This document shows positions 28,824-39,540 of a DNA stretch of 59,775 nt, in pieces. This stretch comes from Sergeia podlipaevii (Eukaryota > Euglenozoa > Kinetoplastea > Trypanosomatida > Trypanosomatidae). Numbering within the stretch: the first letter of the stretch is position 1; every line of letters begins with the position of its first letter. The DNA is taken from NCBI GenBank assembly GCA_030849805.1, contig JASANZ010002164.1:1-59775 (forward strand), written 5' to 3'. The notes beneath the pieces are model-generated. The model saw only the letters and a program-made list of their open reading frames with translations, did no database searches and had not been told where the DNA came from. Made by a program: the position numbers and the translations under genes.

Positions 28824-29561
28824 ATGCCCGGAGTGTTTTCGCGAGCTGAGGCACCAACGGTGCGCGCCAACTATCTTACTCATTGTGAAATAAAGCGTTA
28901 TCTGCCGTACTTTGATCCAGAATACGATCCGCAGGTGGGAGACTGGGTAATGGTGACCCCTCCTCGGCGTGCAATTCTTCTTAATCCACTCATTGCCATT
29001 TGGGAAAGACAGCCTGCCCGATCTAACAGTGACGGAGCCGCCTTCTCATCTAGCGCTACCCCTCGAGATGAACATACACGCAGGAGTGATGTGCCCGTGC
29101 GCTATCCTCTTTCCGGTTTTGCATGTTTTGCGAGCGCGATGGGTGGCGCAGCGCTGGGCACTACAATGCCACAGCTCGCTCCCTTGTCAACGGCCAAGGC
29201 TATCTACTGTCCACGCAAAAGACAGAGGTCGACCGTCTCCTCGACAGATGATTGTGACTCATGCCTTAGTGAGACTATCAATCAAGCAGATCCTGTGCTA
29301 TACCTACACATTCGACTTGGTCTGCTCACACCATCCACTCCTGCCATCTTTGGTGGGTCAGATTGCGTAGAGGCGCTTGTGATACGATCCGCGTGGCAGT
29401 CTCCCGAGTTCGAGATTGTTCAACTGTACGCTGGAGATGCTACGCAAGGACTGCACGTGCACATGCCAGAGTGGTGTGCTTCGGCGGAAGAGGAGGCCAA
29501 AGAGGAACTGGCAGCTTGGCAGAAGAAGCGCTTTTTTTGTCGTTTTGCCACAAACACTTAA
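28824..29561 (+). CDS. unrecognised 245-residue protein
   Basis: 245 residues from the first ATG. The frame is open further upstream only through the T-rich splice tract, which would encode a false hydrophobic leader. I do not recognise the family. Two ordered-looking blocks (about 15-55 and 150-240) are separated by a Ser/Arg-rich linker; a basic PRKRQRS patch at about 130-136 could be a nuclear localisation signal. The C-terminus is acidic (EEEAKEELAAWQ). There is no membrane segment in the true frame. Confidence 0.68.
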   Translation: MPGVFSRAEAPTVRANYLTHCEIKRYLPYFDPEYDPQVGDWVMVTPPRRAILLNPLIAIWERQPARSNSDGAAFSSSATPRDEHTRRSDVPVRYPLSGFACFASAMGGAALGTTMPQLAPLSTAKAIYCPRKRQRSTVSSTDDCDSCLSETINQADPVLYLHIRLGLLTPSTPAIFGGSDCVEALVIRSAWQSPEFEIVQLYAGDATQGLHVHMPEWCASAEEEAKEELAAWQKKRFFCRFATNT

Positions 29562-31064
29562 CTCATTTTTCCCTTGCTGGGCAGATGACTCCGTTTTTTT
29601 TTTCTTGCTTTAATGATTGTCTTTGTAATGAGGTGAAAACGCTTCTACACATTCTTTTTTCCCAAAGCGCGAATGTCTTCTTTATTTATCTGTGGTCGGC
29701 CCTGCTCACCCCAATCGCTTTCATCACTCCTCTTTCTTGTACGCACTTGCTTGTGTATGTGCTAGCTAATAGGATTTCTGCTCTGTTTCCAAAGCCAGAA
29801 GGCAACTAAATGTTCTTTAAGTGCAAAGGCAATATCAGTGAATTTTTTTTAGTTTTAAATAATTACGATAATAGGGGAAAAGAGGATGCTGAATTGTGTT
29901 GTGAAGTCTTCTTACGCTCTCTTCGCTACTAGGTCATTTTTTTTTTTTTCTTCTGCCAGCACCAACTCTATATCTATAGTGGTGCATCTTTCCTTTTTTC
30001 TTTCGGATTACAAGGCGTTCATATTAATATAGTAGTTCAGGCATTTATGAGCCACATTTTTTTTTTCCTTTTGTTGACTGTTTTTTCCCCTTCTATATAT
30101 AGTTCAAGCATTGCGCTCGATTTTTTTTCTTTTTCTGAGAGCTCAATGTATGTCTAGACAAAAGAGACAACGCACTATTCTTTCTCCACTTTTTTTTTTC
30201 ACTTATATGTGCGTGCATGGTGAAGAAATTTTGGAGTACGACGACGCCAGACTTTTCTGTGATTCTGTGTAGCAGTATATATTTACGTTTTCATTTTTCC
30301 GCAGCTTTTTTAAATGGCAAAAGTTCATTTTTTTTCTTTTTTGAGGGTGCGTGTATTGACATTTTGATTTGTTGTATCTCTAGTTCGGAGACGAAGTGCC
30401 AATGCCTCTAGTGAATACACTATCACAGTATTCGCAAGAAAAACACGAATATATATATGTGTGTGACTATTGATTACCATTTTCCACTCTTTATTTATTT
30501 TTACTTTCTCTAGCGGGGGAGAAAGTTAAATGGGGCTCTCAGCCAAAGGATTGTATCCTGAAGGCGCCAACCGTAGGTGTCTTTACATGTCCAATATATA
30601 TATTTGTAATATTCGCATATAAACAGATTATTTAGTACGTCATTTTTCATTCTCTCAAAAACAAATAAATGATCAAAACGATGGCATTTGTTGTGTTAGC
30701 ACTGAGTTGTAACGAGCACAACTAGTACATAATATGAGTACTAGGCCACTTGATTACATGTTAGCATGTCCTCCATTTCTTTTGAGTGAAAAGAAATCAC
30801 CTCTTTCCTCTTTGAATCCATTTTAAAAAGAATTCTTTTCGGTTATTGCTCATTTATCTGGATTGAGAACTTCCGTTGACACGTGCGCATGCATCTCACC
30901 GCGAGCTTGGCTGGATCACAAAGTGCACGTTAGCCAATCAACATCAATAGTAGCACCCACTCTTGTGTGGGGTTAGTAGAGTGGGTGTGTGGGCCCCTCT
31001 CGGCCTCCTTTTTCTTTTACTTATATATATATAACAATTAGACTTTGCATTTGCATTTAAGACA
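29562..31064 (+). other. long intergenic region of 1.5 kb
   Basis: One of the longest gene-free gaps apart from the boundary region. It is AT-rich with many T runs. A block at about 30511-30595 is richer in G and C and contains a small perfect hairpin (AGGAT, loop TGT, ATCCT near 30548) and a GGCGCC palindrome. This could be part of a non-coding RNA, but I cannot assign a class. No tRNA-type A or B box was found. Open frames here are short and T-rich. Confidence 0.5.
31004..31041 (+). promoter_or_regulatory. trans-splice acceptor of the DEDDh exonuclease gene
   Basis: A T/C tract at 31004-31021 precedes AG 31040-31041, leaving a 23-nt 5' UTR. The site is inferred. Confidence 0.5.
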
Positions 31065-32447
31065 ATGCTACACAGAACACTACGAAGATTGGCAGGAATG
31101 GGGGCTACATCTGGAGCGAAGAATAATCTTTCACCACTGGAGGTGTTTACGCAGCTACAGCTGGGCATCACACCACCCCTCAGTGTGCAGCGTAGCTTTC
31201 TCCTAGAGCACTGTGAGCTAGAACTTGAGAAACGCGGGATTACAGAGGCGAAGCTGTTTGCCATGGACGGACGACTTTGCGCTCACTTGCTAAGGCAGCT
31301 AGTATACGAACAATACCTTGCTGTGCCGTTCCGCGTGTATAGCTTTGACATGGAATTTACTGGTCCTCCCGCTTTTACGCATGATGGTCCCACAGAGGAC
31401 ATCACAGAACTAGGGCTGTATTCACCGTCGCGGGAAGAAATCTTTTCGTGCCTTGTGCATCCTGCTTCTGGGCGGAAGCAAGGTGCGGGGGTTACGGAGT
31501 TGACTGGGATCACAGACGAGATGCTCTCCAAGGATGGCATCCCCTTTGTTGACGCATGGCAGCAGTTTCTCGATTTTGTCTCCAAACCGGAGCCAGAGGA
31601 ACTCCCAGATGCAGAGCAGCGCATTTTGCTTCTCTCACACGGCGGGAAACTCGCCGATGTGTCGCTTATCAAGTGGACACTGGAGAAGTTCAACCTCGAG
31701 TTGCCTCCCACGTTTGTTTTTGGCGACACGATTCATCTCATCCGCGATGCACATCGCCGCCGACCCGTGACGGTCGACAAGCACCCACCTTCATGGAAGC
31801 TACTCGATTTAGTGCAATGGCTGAAGATACCGCCTACATTACCCGCCCATCGCGCCGGAAATGACGCCAAGTTGACGTGGGACGCGCTCTACCACACACT
31901 GCTGCGCTACGGCGATGACGAGCTTACACCACGTGAACAGCTAGTGTGTCGCTTTTTTGACGATGAGGCCAAGCGCCGCATGAGGGCAAGCCAGCAGAGG
32001 TACAGGCTGGAGAAGGACGTGTTGACAGATGACTCCTTCTATGATGTTGGCGCAACCACGTCGCTTTCCTCTTTCTCCTTGGAGCTTTCTGGGACTGCGG
32101 AGAAGCTTCTGGATCTCGATTTGGATGATATCTTTAGTGGAAAGGATACCACGAGCGAGCAAGGAAGCAGCTCCCGTCTTCTCGACACCGAGGAGTCTGA
32201 CAATGATAAGACAGAGCTTTTTCTAGAGGACGACACAGGGGCCATCAGCGTTGACGAGGCGATGGACCTGGAAGCAGACGTTTCGGTTCCCGTGAAGCCA
32301 TCCAAAAGCGTGTCCAATTCCAAGCCGAAGCAACATACTACCAAATCTTCCAAGAAAAAGAATGTCTCTCACAAGAAGGTCTCCTTCACAAGCAAGAAAA
32401 AAGCGGCAGATGAGGACGACGACGATATTGTGACCCTGGAGCTGTAG
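31065..32447 (+). CDS. DEDDh 3'-5' exonuclease, DnaQ-like
   Basis: 460 residues. An exonuclease domain at about 88-290 has the full DEDDh set: Asp95 and Glu97 in FDMEF, Asp198 in the HGGKLADVSL segment, and His262 and Asp267 in AHRAGNDAK. Such enzymes digest DNA or RNA from the 3' end using two metal ions. The first 20 residues (MLHRTLRRLAGMGATSGAKN) are basic, Leu-rich and free of acidic residues, as in a mitochondrial presequence. The C-terminal 160 residues are disordered, first acidic and then Lys/Ser-rich, ending in an acidic tail; the Lys-rich part could bind nucleic acid or act as a nuclear signal. Location is therefore ambiguous. Substrate cannot be read from the sequence. Confidence 0.88.
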   Translation: MLHRTLRRLAGMGATSGAKNNLSPLEVFTQLQLGITPPLSVQRSFLLEHCELELEKRGITEAKLFAMDGRLCAHLLRQLVYEQYLAVPFRVYSFDMEFTGPPAFTHDGPTEDITELGLYSPSREEIFSCLVHPASGRKQGAGVTELTGITDEMLSKDGIPFVDAWQQFLDFVSKPEPEELPDAEQRILLLSHGGKLADVSLIKWTLEKFNLELPPTFVFGDTIHLIRDAHRRRPVTVDKHPPSWKLLDLVQWLKIPPTLPAHRAGNDAKLTWDALYHTLLRYGDDELTPREQLVCRFFDDEAKRRMRASQQRYRLEKDVLTDDSFYDVGATTSLSSFSLELSGTAEKLLDLDLDDIFSGKDTTSEQGSSSRLLDTEESDNDKTELFLEDDTGAISVDEAMDLEADVSVPVKPSKSVSNSKPKQHTTKSSKKKNVSHKKVSFTSKKKAADEDDDDIVTLEL

Positions 32448-32940
32448 AGCTCAGTTGAATGACAATATATCGTTGCATTGTTTTTTTTTTTGTTCCTCTC
32501 TTCCTTTTTAATGAATCAGAAACATTATATTCACATGACATTATCAGCAAAAGCAATAATACAAAAGGAAAAAATGCGGCACATAGGTGCATATTAAGCT
32601 TAACGTGCTTTTTGTTTGCAGTGACGCGAGGCATCACCTTTTTTTTTTTGTAAGCTTCACTCCTTCTTTTCCTGTAACTCCGATTTATTTCTTTGCTTTA
32701 CATTGATTGTGCCATAGAGTAGAATTAGAAAAGGGAAAACACACAAACATATCAAAAGGCGAGCGTAAAGAAAGAAAGAGAAAACAACAACGCACACACT
32801 ACTATTTCAGTTAGACGCTCAAGCAACAACATCAGAGTCAACTCGATATATTTTTGTTTATCTACTTTTTTCTTTGTTAGTTGATTTCTAGCCTTTTGGG
32901 GGGCTGCTGTTTTTTCTCAGACCATTCAGGATTCGTAAAT
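32448..32940 (+). other. intergenic region
   Basis: Untranslated region, T-rich at the end, with the IFT38 acceptor. Nothing else was seen. Confidence 0.55.
32850..32880 (+). promoter_or_regulatory. trans-splice acceptor of the IFT38 gene
   Basis: A T-rich tract is followed by the AG at 32879-32880, leaving a 60-nt 5' UTR. The open frame upstream of the ATG begins exactly after this AG and only at a TTG. Confidence 0.6.
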
Positions 32941-34389
32941 ATGTCATTCCGTGAGCTGCGCTCCTTTGCGGAGACGATGAGGCTGCTGGGGTACCCAAAC
33001 CTCATCAGCATGGAGTCATTCCGCAATCCCAATGTTGAACTCGTGGCGGACTGCTTGTACTTGCTGATCAAGCGCTATGACCCCTCTGCGGAGGTAGTGT
33101 ACGACATCGAGCGTGAGTCCGATCGTGTGTTTTTCTTCAAGCAAATCTGCGAGGTGGCATTGGCGAAGGGTCGCATTAAGCTCAACGTCAAGAAACTGTA
33201 CCAGTCAGATGGCCACGCCGTGCAGGAGATGCTGAAGCTGGCTAACGTTCTCAAGAAAGCGATGAAGGCTACAGACGAGGAGGAGCTGGACTTCGCTGGA
33301 CTTCAGCAGATGGCTGCACAGAAGAACATCAACGATGCAAAGGCAGTGCAGCAGCTGTGCAGCGAGCTGACGGCGGACGGTAGTAGTCTCTTCTTCATGG
33401 TGGATGAGGAGACGCAGAACCGTACGGAACGTCAGCGGGTGCTCTCTCGTGCTACCGAGGTGGGCGAGTTCGAGCGACGCCTGCGGGAGCTTCTGACCAG
33501 CGTTTCTCAGCAGGTAGAACAGCTGCAGCAGTCTATTACGAACTTGAGCGCTGACGAGACCAACCTTGAGCAGAAGATCGAGAACAAGAAGACCCAGCTG
33601 GAGCGTGCACAGAAGCGCTACAAGTCCCTCATGGCGGTTCGCCCAGCGTTCGTTGAGGAGTACGACAAGCATGAGGCTGAGCTGCAGTCTCAGTTTGTGA
33701 AGTATCTGGAGCAGTATCGTAATCTAGAGTTTCTCGAGTATCAACTTGCTAAGTTCAACTCGAAGGAGGACGCAATGCTGGAGGAGCAGGAGACGAAGCT
33801 GAGGGTCATGCGGGAGCGCCTGCGCAAGGAGGAGCTCAAGACACTTCGTGCCGAGGGCGGGGGTTCGATGCGGCCTGCCGGCGCGCGACGTGTCGCCGCG
33901 GACGATGACGATGACGACGAGGATGACATCACTGAAGGGGTGAGGATGCGTGACGCGATGATCGAAGGCAGCAGCGTAGACTCCTCTGAGGAAACAGACG
34001 AGGACAGCCGCGGCGCTCCACCGCGGCCGCAGAACGCGCTGGGTCGCAGCCGTCCTTCGCCTTCCGCAGAGCTGGAGAACCGCCGCCATGGTGGCGGTGG
34101 CCCTGGCACGATGATGGACAGCGACGGTGACGATGATAGAGAAAATGTGGTCGGAAGCATGCGGAAGCCACGCATGGGTGGTAACGGCGTCGGTATTGGA
34201 GGGAGTGGCAGACCGCCCATAACCAGACCGTCACAAATGCACGGCGACGATGACGACGACAGCACCAGCGAGGATAACGACGATGACTCTAGCGATGACT
34301 CAGACGACTCGAGCGACCTGACCACTTCCAGCGACGGCGACGATGACAGCGACGATAGTGACTCGGGTTCGGATGAGAGCGATATTTAA
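32941..34389 (+). CDS. IFT38: intraflagellar transport protein 38 (CLUAP1 orthologue)
   Basis: 482 residues from the first ATG. The N-terminal 130 residues match the calponin-like domain of clusterin-associated protein 1 (SFRELRSFAETMRLLGYP, then ESDRVFFFKQICEVALAK). A long coiled coil follows at about 170-310, and then a disordered C-terminus that ends in a strongly acidic Asp/Ser tract. IFT38 is a peripheral subunit of the IFT-B complex and is needed to build the flagellum. Human CLUAP1 has about 413 residues; the extra length here is the disordered tail. Codon use is biased toward G- or C-ending codons, as expected for a well-expressed gene. Confidence 0.93.
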   Translation: MSFRELRSFAETMRLLGYPNLISMESFRNPNVELVADCLYLLIKRYDPSAEVVYDIERESDRVFFFKQICEVALAKGRIKLNVKKLYQSDGHAVQEMLKLANVLKKAMKATDEEELDFAGLQQMAAQKNINDAKAVQQLCSELTADGSSLFFMVDEETQNRTERQRVLSRATEVGEFERRLRELLTSVSQQVEQLQQSITNLSADETNLEQKIENKKTQLERAQKRYKSLMAVRPAFVEEYDKHEAELQSQFVKYLEQYRNLEFLEYQLAKFNSKEDAMLEEQETKLRVMRERLRKEELKTLRAEGGGSMRPAGARRVAADDDDDDEDDITEGVRMRDAMIEGSSVDSSEETDEDSRGAPPRPQNALGRSRPSPSAELENRRHGGGGPGTMMDSDGDDDRENVVGSMRKPRMGGNGVGIGGSGRPPITRPSQMHGDDDDDSTSEDNDDDSSDDSDDSSDLTTSSDGDDDSDDSDSGSDESDI

Positions 34390-35308
34390 GCCCTTTCTCT
34401 CTTTTCTCTCTTTTACACCCACACGCGGGCACGTACCTCTCCACACATAAATGACATACTAGTTCTCCACTCCCGCTTCTCCATTTTTGCTTATGAAAGA
34501 ATTAGACACTAGGCTTCTATAGAACCTGCGCGCCATGTGAGTGGGTGTAGGGGTAGGGAGAGATGGAAAGAAGTCAGGAAAGAGGCTTGCAAGCATCTCT
34601 CTTCTTACTGCTTTTTTAAATCTTTACTCTTTCACCTCCTCCTCCCATTTATTGGACACTTTTTCATCAGAGTTTTATCTGGGTCATTCGTATAGATATA
34701 CTTCAAAGGGGAGGACAATGAACTGCAAGAGGGAGGCAACGCGTGAAACACCTGTTAGCAAGAGATTTTTTCATTTTTATCGAGTTATGTGTGTTGCATC
34801 ACTTGATGTACTTTTCTTCTCTGTTTTCGCTGTTATGGCTCATCTTTTAGTCCCTTTGTTACTACCCATGATTTTTTCTTTTATTTTCAGCCGATGTTTT
34901 ATAGTGTGGCAGGGATAGCCAATATATATATACACATGATGCACAGCACTTCCATAGACAGGCTCGCTCGAATAAATTGCAGTAGGCGTTTTACAAAAAC
35001 CCTCCTGCTCCCAGCAAGTTCTGGTGGAGTATATTGCCTATTATAATTATTATGCACTGGTGAGTGCTTGTCTTGGTTCATTATGCCCAAATCGAGATCA
35101 CTACAACGTGGGCGATTTGTTACATTTATCCAACTATAATTCAAAACTGTCCTCGCTCAAATTTTCTTCTTTCTCATTTTCCTCTTTTTTTCCTTATTCA
35201 TATTGCGCATTATTGTTGAGAAGGTTTACGCTTCGCTCAACCATTAAATTTTATAATATTTATTGAATAGAACTGATACAGGCACCTGCACCTACAGCTG
35301 ACCGAAAG
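34390..35308 (+). other. intergenic region
   Basis: A 919-nt untranslated region upstream of Ran. An open frame that reads from a GTG at 34541, or an ATG at 34718, to 34918 is hydrophobic and T-rich and is not believed. No RNA gene was recognised. Confidence 0.5.
35160..35220 (+). promoter_or_regulatory. trans-splice acceptor of the Ran gene
   Basis: A long T/C tract at 35160-35199 precedes the first AG at 35219-35220, leaving an 88-nt 5' UTR. The site is inferred. Confidence 0.55.
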
Positions 35309-35962
35309 ATGCACCAGCAGAGCTCCAACGATTGCGTCGCTACTTTTAAGCTTATTCTTGTCGGTGATGGCGGTACAGGAAAGACCACCTTTGTGAAGCG
35401 CCATCTGACCGGCGAGTTTGAGAAGCGCTACGTTGCCACCGTTGGTGTGGATGTGCACCCTCTGACCTTCTTCACTAACCGTGGTAAGATCTGCTTCAAC
35501 TGCTGGGATACCGCCGGTCAAGAGAAGTTCGGCGGTCTTCGTGACGGCTACTACATTGAGGGCCAGTGCGCCATCATCATGTTCGACGTGACCAGCCGTA
35601 ACACGTACAAGAACGTGCCCAACTGGTACCGCGATATCACTCGCGTGTGTGATAACATCCCTATTGTGCTCGTTGGCAACAAGGTTGACTGCGCTGACCG
35701 CCAGGTCAAGGCGAAGATGATCACTTTCCATCGCAAGAAGGGTCTTCAGTACTACGATATTTCTGCCAAGTCTAACTACAACTTCGAGAAGCCCTTCGTG
35801 TGGCTCGCGAAGAAGCTGGCCAATGATAACGACCTGCAGCTCGTGGAAGCCCCCATTCTTGTTGGTAGTGCCGTCTCCATGACTGCTGAGCAGATCGCTA
35901 TTCTCCAGGCTGAGCACGCTGCCGCTGAGAATGCCCCTCTCCCTATGGGTGATGACGAGTAA
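35309..35962 (+). CDS. RAN: Ran GTPase
   Basis: 217 residues, the usual length of Ran. The P-loop GDGGTGKT is at 19-26, the switch [12 protein letters not shown] has the catalytic Gln71, and NKVD and SAK base-binding motifs follow. The Ran-specific stretches [17 protein letters not shown] and SNYNFEKPF identify it clearly, and the chain ends in the acidic DDE tail. Ran drives nuclear import and export and spindle functions. Codon use is strongly biased: every lysine codon I read in this gene is AAG, as expected for an abundant protein. A longer antisense open frame across it is a by-product of this bias. Confidence 0.98.
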   Translation: MHQQSSNDCVATFKLILVGDGGTGKTTFVKRHLTGEFEKRYVATVGVDVHPLTFFTNRGKICFNCWDTAGQEKFGGLRDGYYIEGQCAIIMFDVTSRNTYKNVPNWYRDITRVCDNIPIVLVGNKVDCADRQVKAKMITFHRKKGLQYYDISAKSNYNFEKPFVWLAKKLANDNDLQLVEAPILVGSAVSMTAEQIAILQAEHAAAENAPLPMGDDE

Positions 35963-37283
35963 GTATGATTGCTTTCCCTCTCCTCTTGCCCCCACCCTTG
36001 AATTGGTCCGCTTCTTTTCCCTTTGTTGCAGTTTCTCTTGAGAGGGGGACGGGGGGAGGGGGATGAAGCAGCTAGTGTGGGTTGACGTTACTGCTGGATA
36101 TTTTCGTAGAAGGGGGGTTAGTAGTTTTTGTTTTCTTCTCCTTCTCCCCCTCTTTCTCCCCTTTTTGTGGAAGGAGTAGGTGAAGAAGCACGTTGGCACA
36201 TGTGATGGGCAACAGATCAAGGGGACGCTCTTTTTTTCTTGCATGTGTACCGGTGCGGTCAGCAGATCGTGATGCGAGGAAGGCTATCTCCCTCTCGCTT
36301 TTTCAACTTTGCATTGCGGAAATGCTAAGTGCATCCTCCCACTATTTTTTCCCTAGAGCAGAATCGATGCCGCAGCAATTATACAGAAGTTGAACGGGGG
36401 TAGCAAAAGGCGAGAGGAGGGAGCTTCGCTATATTAATAGAGCCTCTTTCGTTATTATTCCATTTTTTAAAAAAGGAAAAAGTGTTTTAAGTATATAAAG
36501 AAGAGGGAGAAAAAATGAAAAACAAATGAAAAGGGGCTTCAACTATATTGTTTTCTTTTTTGTTTGCTTCTTCCTCGCCTATTGTTTTATTTATGTGTCA
36601 TGCCTCACATGGGTTCTCTTGGTATGGCTACTAGAACAGGAAGCACCGTTCCCTCTTGCTGTCAACGATTGCCATTACTTTCTCTTTGTTAATGATGAGG
36701 AAGGTGACGAGAGAACGGGAGAAAGTAAATAGTGATCGGTGAAATTAGAAAGCGCTGAAGTACAGTTGTTGTGTTCATTTTTTCTTTTTGTAACGAGAGA
36801 GGCAGACAACATCAACAAAGAAACAAAATATTCATAAGTAAACCGCCACCATCGCCAAAAGCAAAGCAAAGCGTAGCATGCATGAGTAAGAGGGTTCACA
36901 GCGGCGCTGCCTTGCAGCAGGTTTTCAAAACTCCTTCTTGTTCATAATGTGCGTGCTTTTTATCTATTTTTTTTTTTTATCTTGAGAGTCTTTAACGCTT
37001 TTCTTTTCGTTGACGTGCAACAAGCAAAACAGGATTGTTTTTTTTTCTTTTGTTATTTCATGCCGTTCTTTTCCTTCTTTTACATTACTTGATTGAAGAG
37101 CCAACGAAAAGTATTATCTCTGTTTCAAGGGTTGCGGCGGCGTTGGATTCTTTTTTTTTCTTTTTCTTTTCTGTCATACATAGATTCCATCGACATACAA
37201 ATTCAGCATAGGAGTTGTGACAGTAGGACATACACAAACACATACATTAGCAAAAGTGAGAAGGAAAAAAAAAAGAAAATATC
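35963..37283 (+). other. long intergenic region of 1.3 kb
   Basis: Gene-free by my reading. Pyrimidine tracts near 36140-36165 could mark a processing site. A 68-residue frame at 36526-36732 begins with ATG and encodes one hydrophobic segment; it could be a small membrane protein, but its acceptor is poor and I do not call it. Weak C and D snoRNA-like boxes (36692-36698 and 36755-36758) were noted and rejected. Confidence 0.45.
37149..37183 (+). promoter_or_regulatory. trans-splice acceptor of the POLD2 gene
   Basis: A T/C tract at 37149-37173 precedes AG 37182-37183, leaving a 100-nt 5' UTR. The site is inferred. Confidence 0.55.
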
Positions 37284-38984
37284 ATGCCCGAGCAGACTGC
37301 ACGCAGCGAGTGTCCTATTGTGCGAAGCCACAAGCGGTTCCTGCTGAGCAAACTTGAGTTTTCCCAGCAGTACGCCCCCATGTACCGGTGTCGCTTGGAG
37401 ATGCAATACAACCGTACTCTCAGTGCCATCCAGCGCCTTGCCTGTGAGGAGCGGAAGAGGGCAGGTGAGGCCGACGCGGTAACAACATGCCGTGTGCTCG
37501 AGCTGGCTTTAGGACGTCCATCTGTATGCGTGGGTGTTGTGTACAAGAATATGAAGTTCTTGCCCAAGTTTTTGGAGGAGTATCAGAAAGAGCTGGTGCG
37601 CATTGATGCGGGCGATGACGACAACGAGGGCGAGGGTGGCGGCGTGGCGGAGCTGGTGGAGAAGGAGGAAAATGACAATGCTCGGCTGAATCAAACCAGC
37701 GAGGATGCCACTAGCCTCGCTCTTGCGGCTACCAATGAGCACTTTAACATTTGCAGTGCTGCAGATGAACTTATGATTGAGGACAGTAGCGGTCGAGTTC
37801 TACTGCAGGGGCTTAACACAGACCGATTTTGCACTGGAGTGGTGCTTGGCGTGTACGGCATGCTGCTCCCCAACGGGCATATGCAGGTAATTCGCTATTG
37901 CTTTAGCGGTCTGTATGGTCTTACCATTCCCAGGCCGCTTTTCTCGACTGCCGCTGCAGGCAGCGATAGTACCAAGGAGCCGTGCTACATTGCATTTGTG
38001 TGCGGCCTCAATGTGCGCGCGATGCCTCCTGAGGATTCAGAAGCCATTCAAGCCCGTACCCTACTGGAGCTGCTGATGGACTTCATCAGTGGCAACGTCG
38101 GGGACGCCGATATGCTGACCAAGTCACGGTGCATCTCGAGACTTGTGATCGGCGGCAACAGTATCGCTCCCACAGAGGAACTGAAGCTCAAGAAGAAGGT
38201 GAAGCTGGACCCCTCTGATCACGTTCGCCTCAATGATGATAAGTCTCAATCCGGGGTGGTGAGCTCCGCCCGCTTGATGCGGGAGTTTGACGCAGTGCTG
38301 GCGAGACTCGCAGCCACTGTGGAGGTGGAGCTCATGCCCGGCGACAACGACATGTCAGATGCTTTCCAACCGCAGCAGCCACTTCACCCTGTGTTGCTGC
38401 CGACGGCTGCGCGCCACTCCACTTTACGGCTCGTGAGCAATCCGTTTGAGTTCACAGCTCTACCTGGAGGTGATAGCAATGGTGCCGCTGCTGCTTCTAT
38501 CGTAAGGGGACAAGGAGCAGCAACTGGCGGCGGTATACGAGTCTTTGTGACGGCTGGGCAGAACGTCAATGATGTGGCGCGTGAGACGAACTTTGCGAAG
38601 CGGCCCGACACGATGGAGATGATTCTGGCCTCTGGTTGCGCCTGCCCTACCGCACCTAACACACTCTTCAGCTATCCATTTAAGGACACTGACCCTTTTC
38701 TCTTCACACACGCCCCGCACTGCTTTGTTGCTTGTGACCAGCCGTGTTTTGAAACACGCTATGTGTCATACGAGCGCCTTGCGGAGGAGACAAGCTGCTA
38801 TCTAGCGTCGTCTCCTGAGAGTGGCGAGGCTAACGAGGAGTTGGAGGAGGCTGAGGGGCGCTTGGAGAAGGATGGCGTGCGGATCGTCTCCGTTCCTTCA
38901 TTTGAACGTAGTGGTACCATTGTGCTAGTAGATGTTCACTCGCCCACACTGCGCGCGACGACAGTGGAGTTGTCTATGAGGTAG
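37284..38984 (+). CDS. POLD2: DNA polymerase delta subunit 2 (small B subunit)
   Basis: 566 residues, against about 469 in humans. The N-terminal part (FLLSKLEFSQQYAPMYRCRL near 19-38) and the OB-fold segment around residues 160-205 (LMIEDSSGRVLL, then FCTGVVLGVYG) match the B-subunit family. An inactive calcineurin-like phosphoesterase domain follows from about 235, beginning YIAFVCGLNV and including the ending HAPHCFVACDQPCF, as in POLD2. Acidic and Ala/Gly-rich inserts account for the extra length. The protein bridges the polymerase delta catalytic subunit with the other subunits at the replication fork. No metal-binding set expected of an active phosphatase was seen. Confidence 0.9.
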   Translation: MPEQTARSECPIVRSHKRFLLSKLEFSQQYAPMYRCRLEMQYNRTLSAIQRLACEERKRAGEADAVTTCRVLELALGRPSVCVGVVYKNMKFLPKFLEEYQKELVRIDAGDDDNEGEGGGVAELVEKEENDNARLNQTSEDATSLALAATNEHFNICSAADELMIEDSSGRVLLQGLNTDRFCTGVVLGVYGMLLPNGHMQVIRYCFSGLYGLTIPRPLFSTAAAGSDSTKEPCYIAFVCGLNVRAMPPEDSEAIQARTLLELLMDFISGNVGDADMLTKSRCISRLVIGGNSIAPTEELKLKKKVKLDPSDHVRLNDDKSQSGVVSSARLMREFDAVLARLAATVEVELMPGDNDMSDAFQPQQPLHPVLLPTAARHSTLRLVSNPFEFTALPGGDSNGAAAASIVRGQGAATGGGIRVFVTAGQNVNDVARETNFAKRPDTMEMILASGCACPTAPNTLFSYPFKDTDPFLFTHAPHCFVACDQPCFETRYVSYERLAEETSCYLASSPESGEANEELEEAEGRLEKDGVRIVSVPSFERSGTIVLVDVHSPTLRATTVELSMR

Positions 38985-39540
38985 CACCAAGGCGTGCGGG
39001 TTTTAGCATTCGGCGCACATGCACGCGACACATATAGCCGACAGTGAAACATAGAATTAACAACAAAAGAGAACTAATACATGTTGCTTACCGCATTGAA
39101 TAAGAGGTAACGGTAACAACAACAGATGGATTGCGTTGAGTGCTACTTTATGTGCTGAGAGCCACTTGGATTCTTTTTATAATTTGGTGAGGATCAGCAT
39201 ACACACACCAAATTCGTTTTAATTCTTATTGCTTACTTTTTCTTTTTGCTTTTATCCTTTCTCTTTGCTTTAGCAGCGCGAACACTCCACTAGTAACTTC
39301 GGCGTTCCTAGGTTTCTCACCCTCCTTTTTTTTATTTTGTGCGTGCCCGTGGAAGAGCGGACTTTTTAGCATTCTAGCGTACACTCACAGCAACTTACAA
39401 GACACATCTCATACCTCTTAACCACAGAGTGAGAGAGGAGGAATAGAGTACATATTGTTGGATTATCAAACAAACAGCATTTTTTTTTTAAAAAATAAAC
39501 TGTTAGTCTTAGTCGCTACTTTTATTATTGCTTAGAGTAA
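38985..39540 (+). other. intergenic region
   Basis: Untranslated region. The acceptor for the next gene is probably AG 39505-39506, after the T run at 39480-39489. Nothing else was seen. Confidence 0.5.

Noticed and set aside
35237..36244. 335-codon open frame antisense to Ran
   Set aside because: It is longer than Ran itself but arises because the biased sense codons avoid TTA, CTA and TCA in register. The product shows no family features and continues into the 3' UTR.
36526..36732. 68-codon ATG frame with one hydrophobic segment
   Set aside because: Possible small membrane protein, but the acceptor is weak and an upstream ATG at 36515 opens a four-codon frame; not enough to call a gene.
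36692..36758. C-box (ATGATGA) and D-box (CTGA) pair resembling a C/D snoRNA
   Set aside because: The terminal stem does not pair convincingly and no D' box was found.
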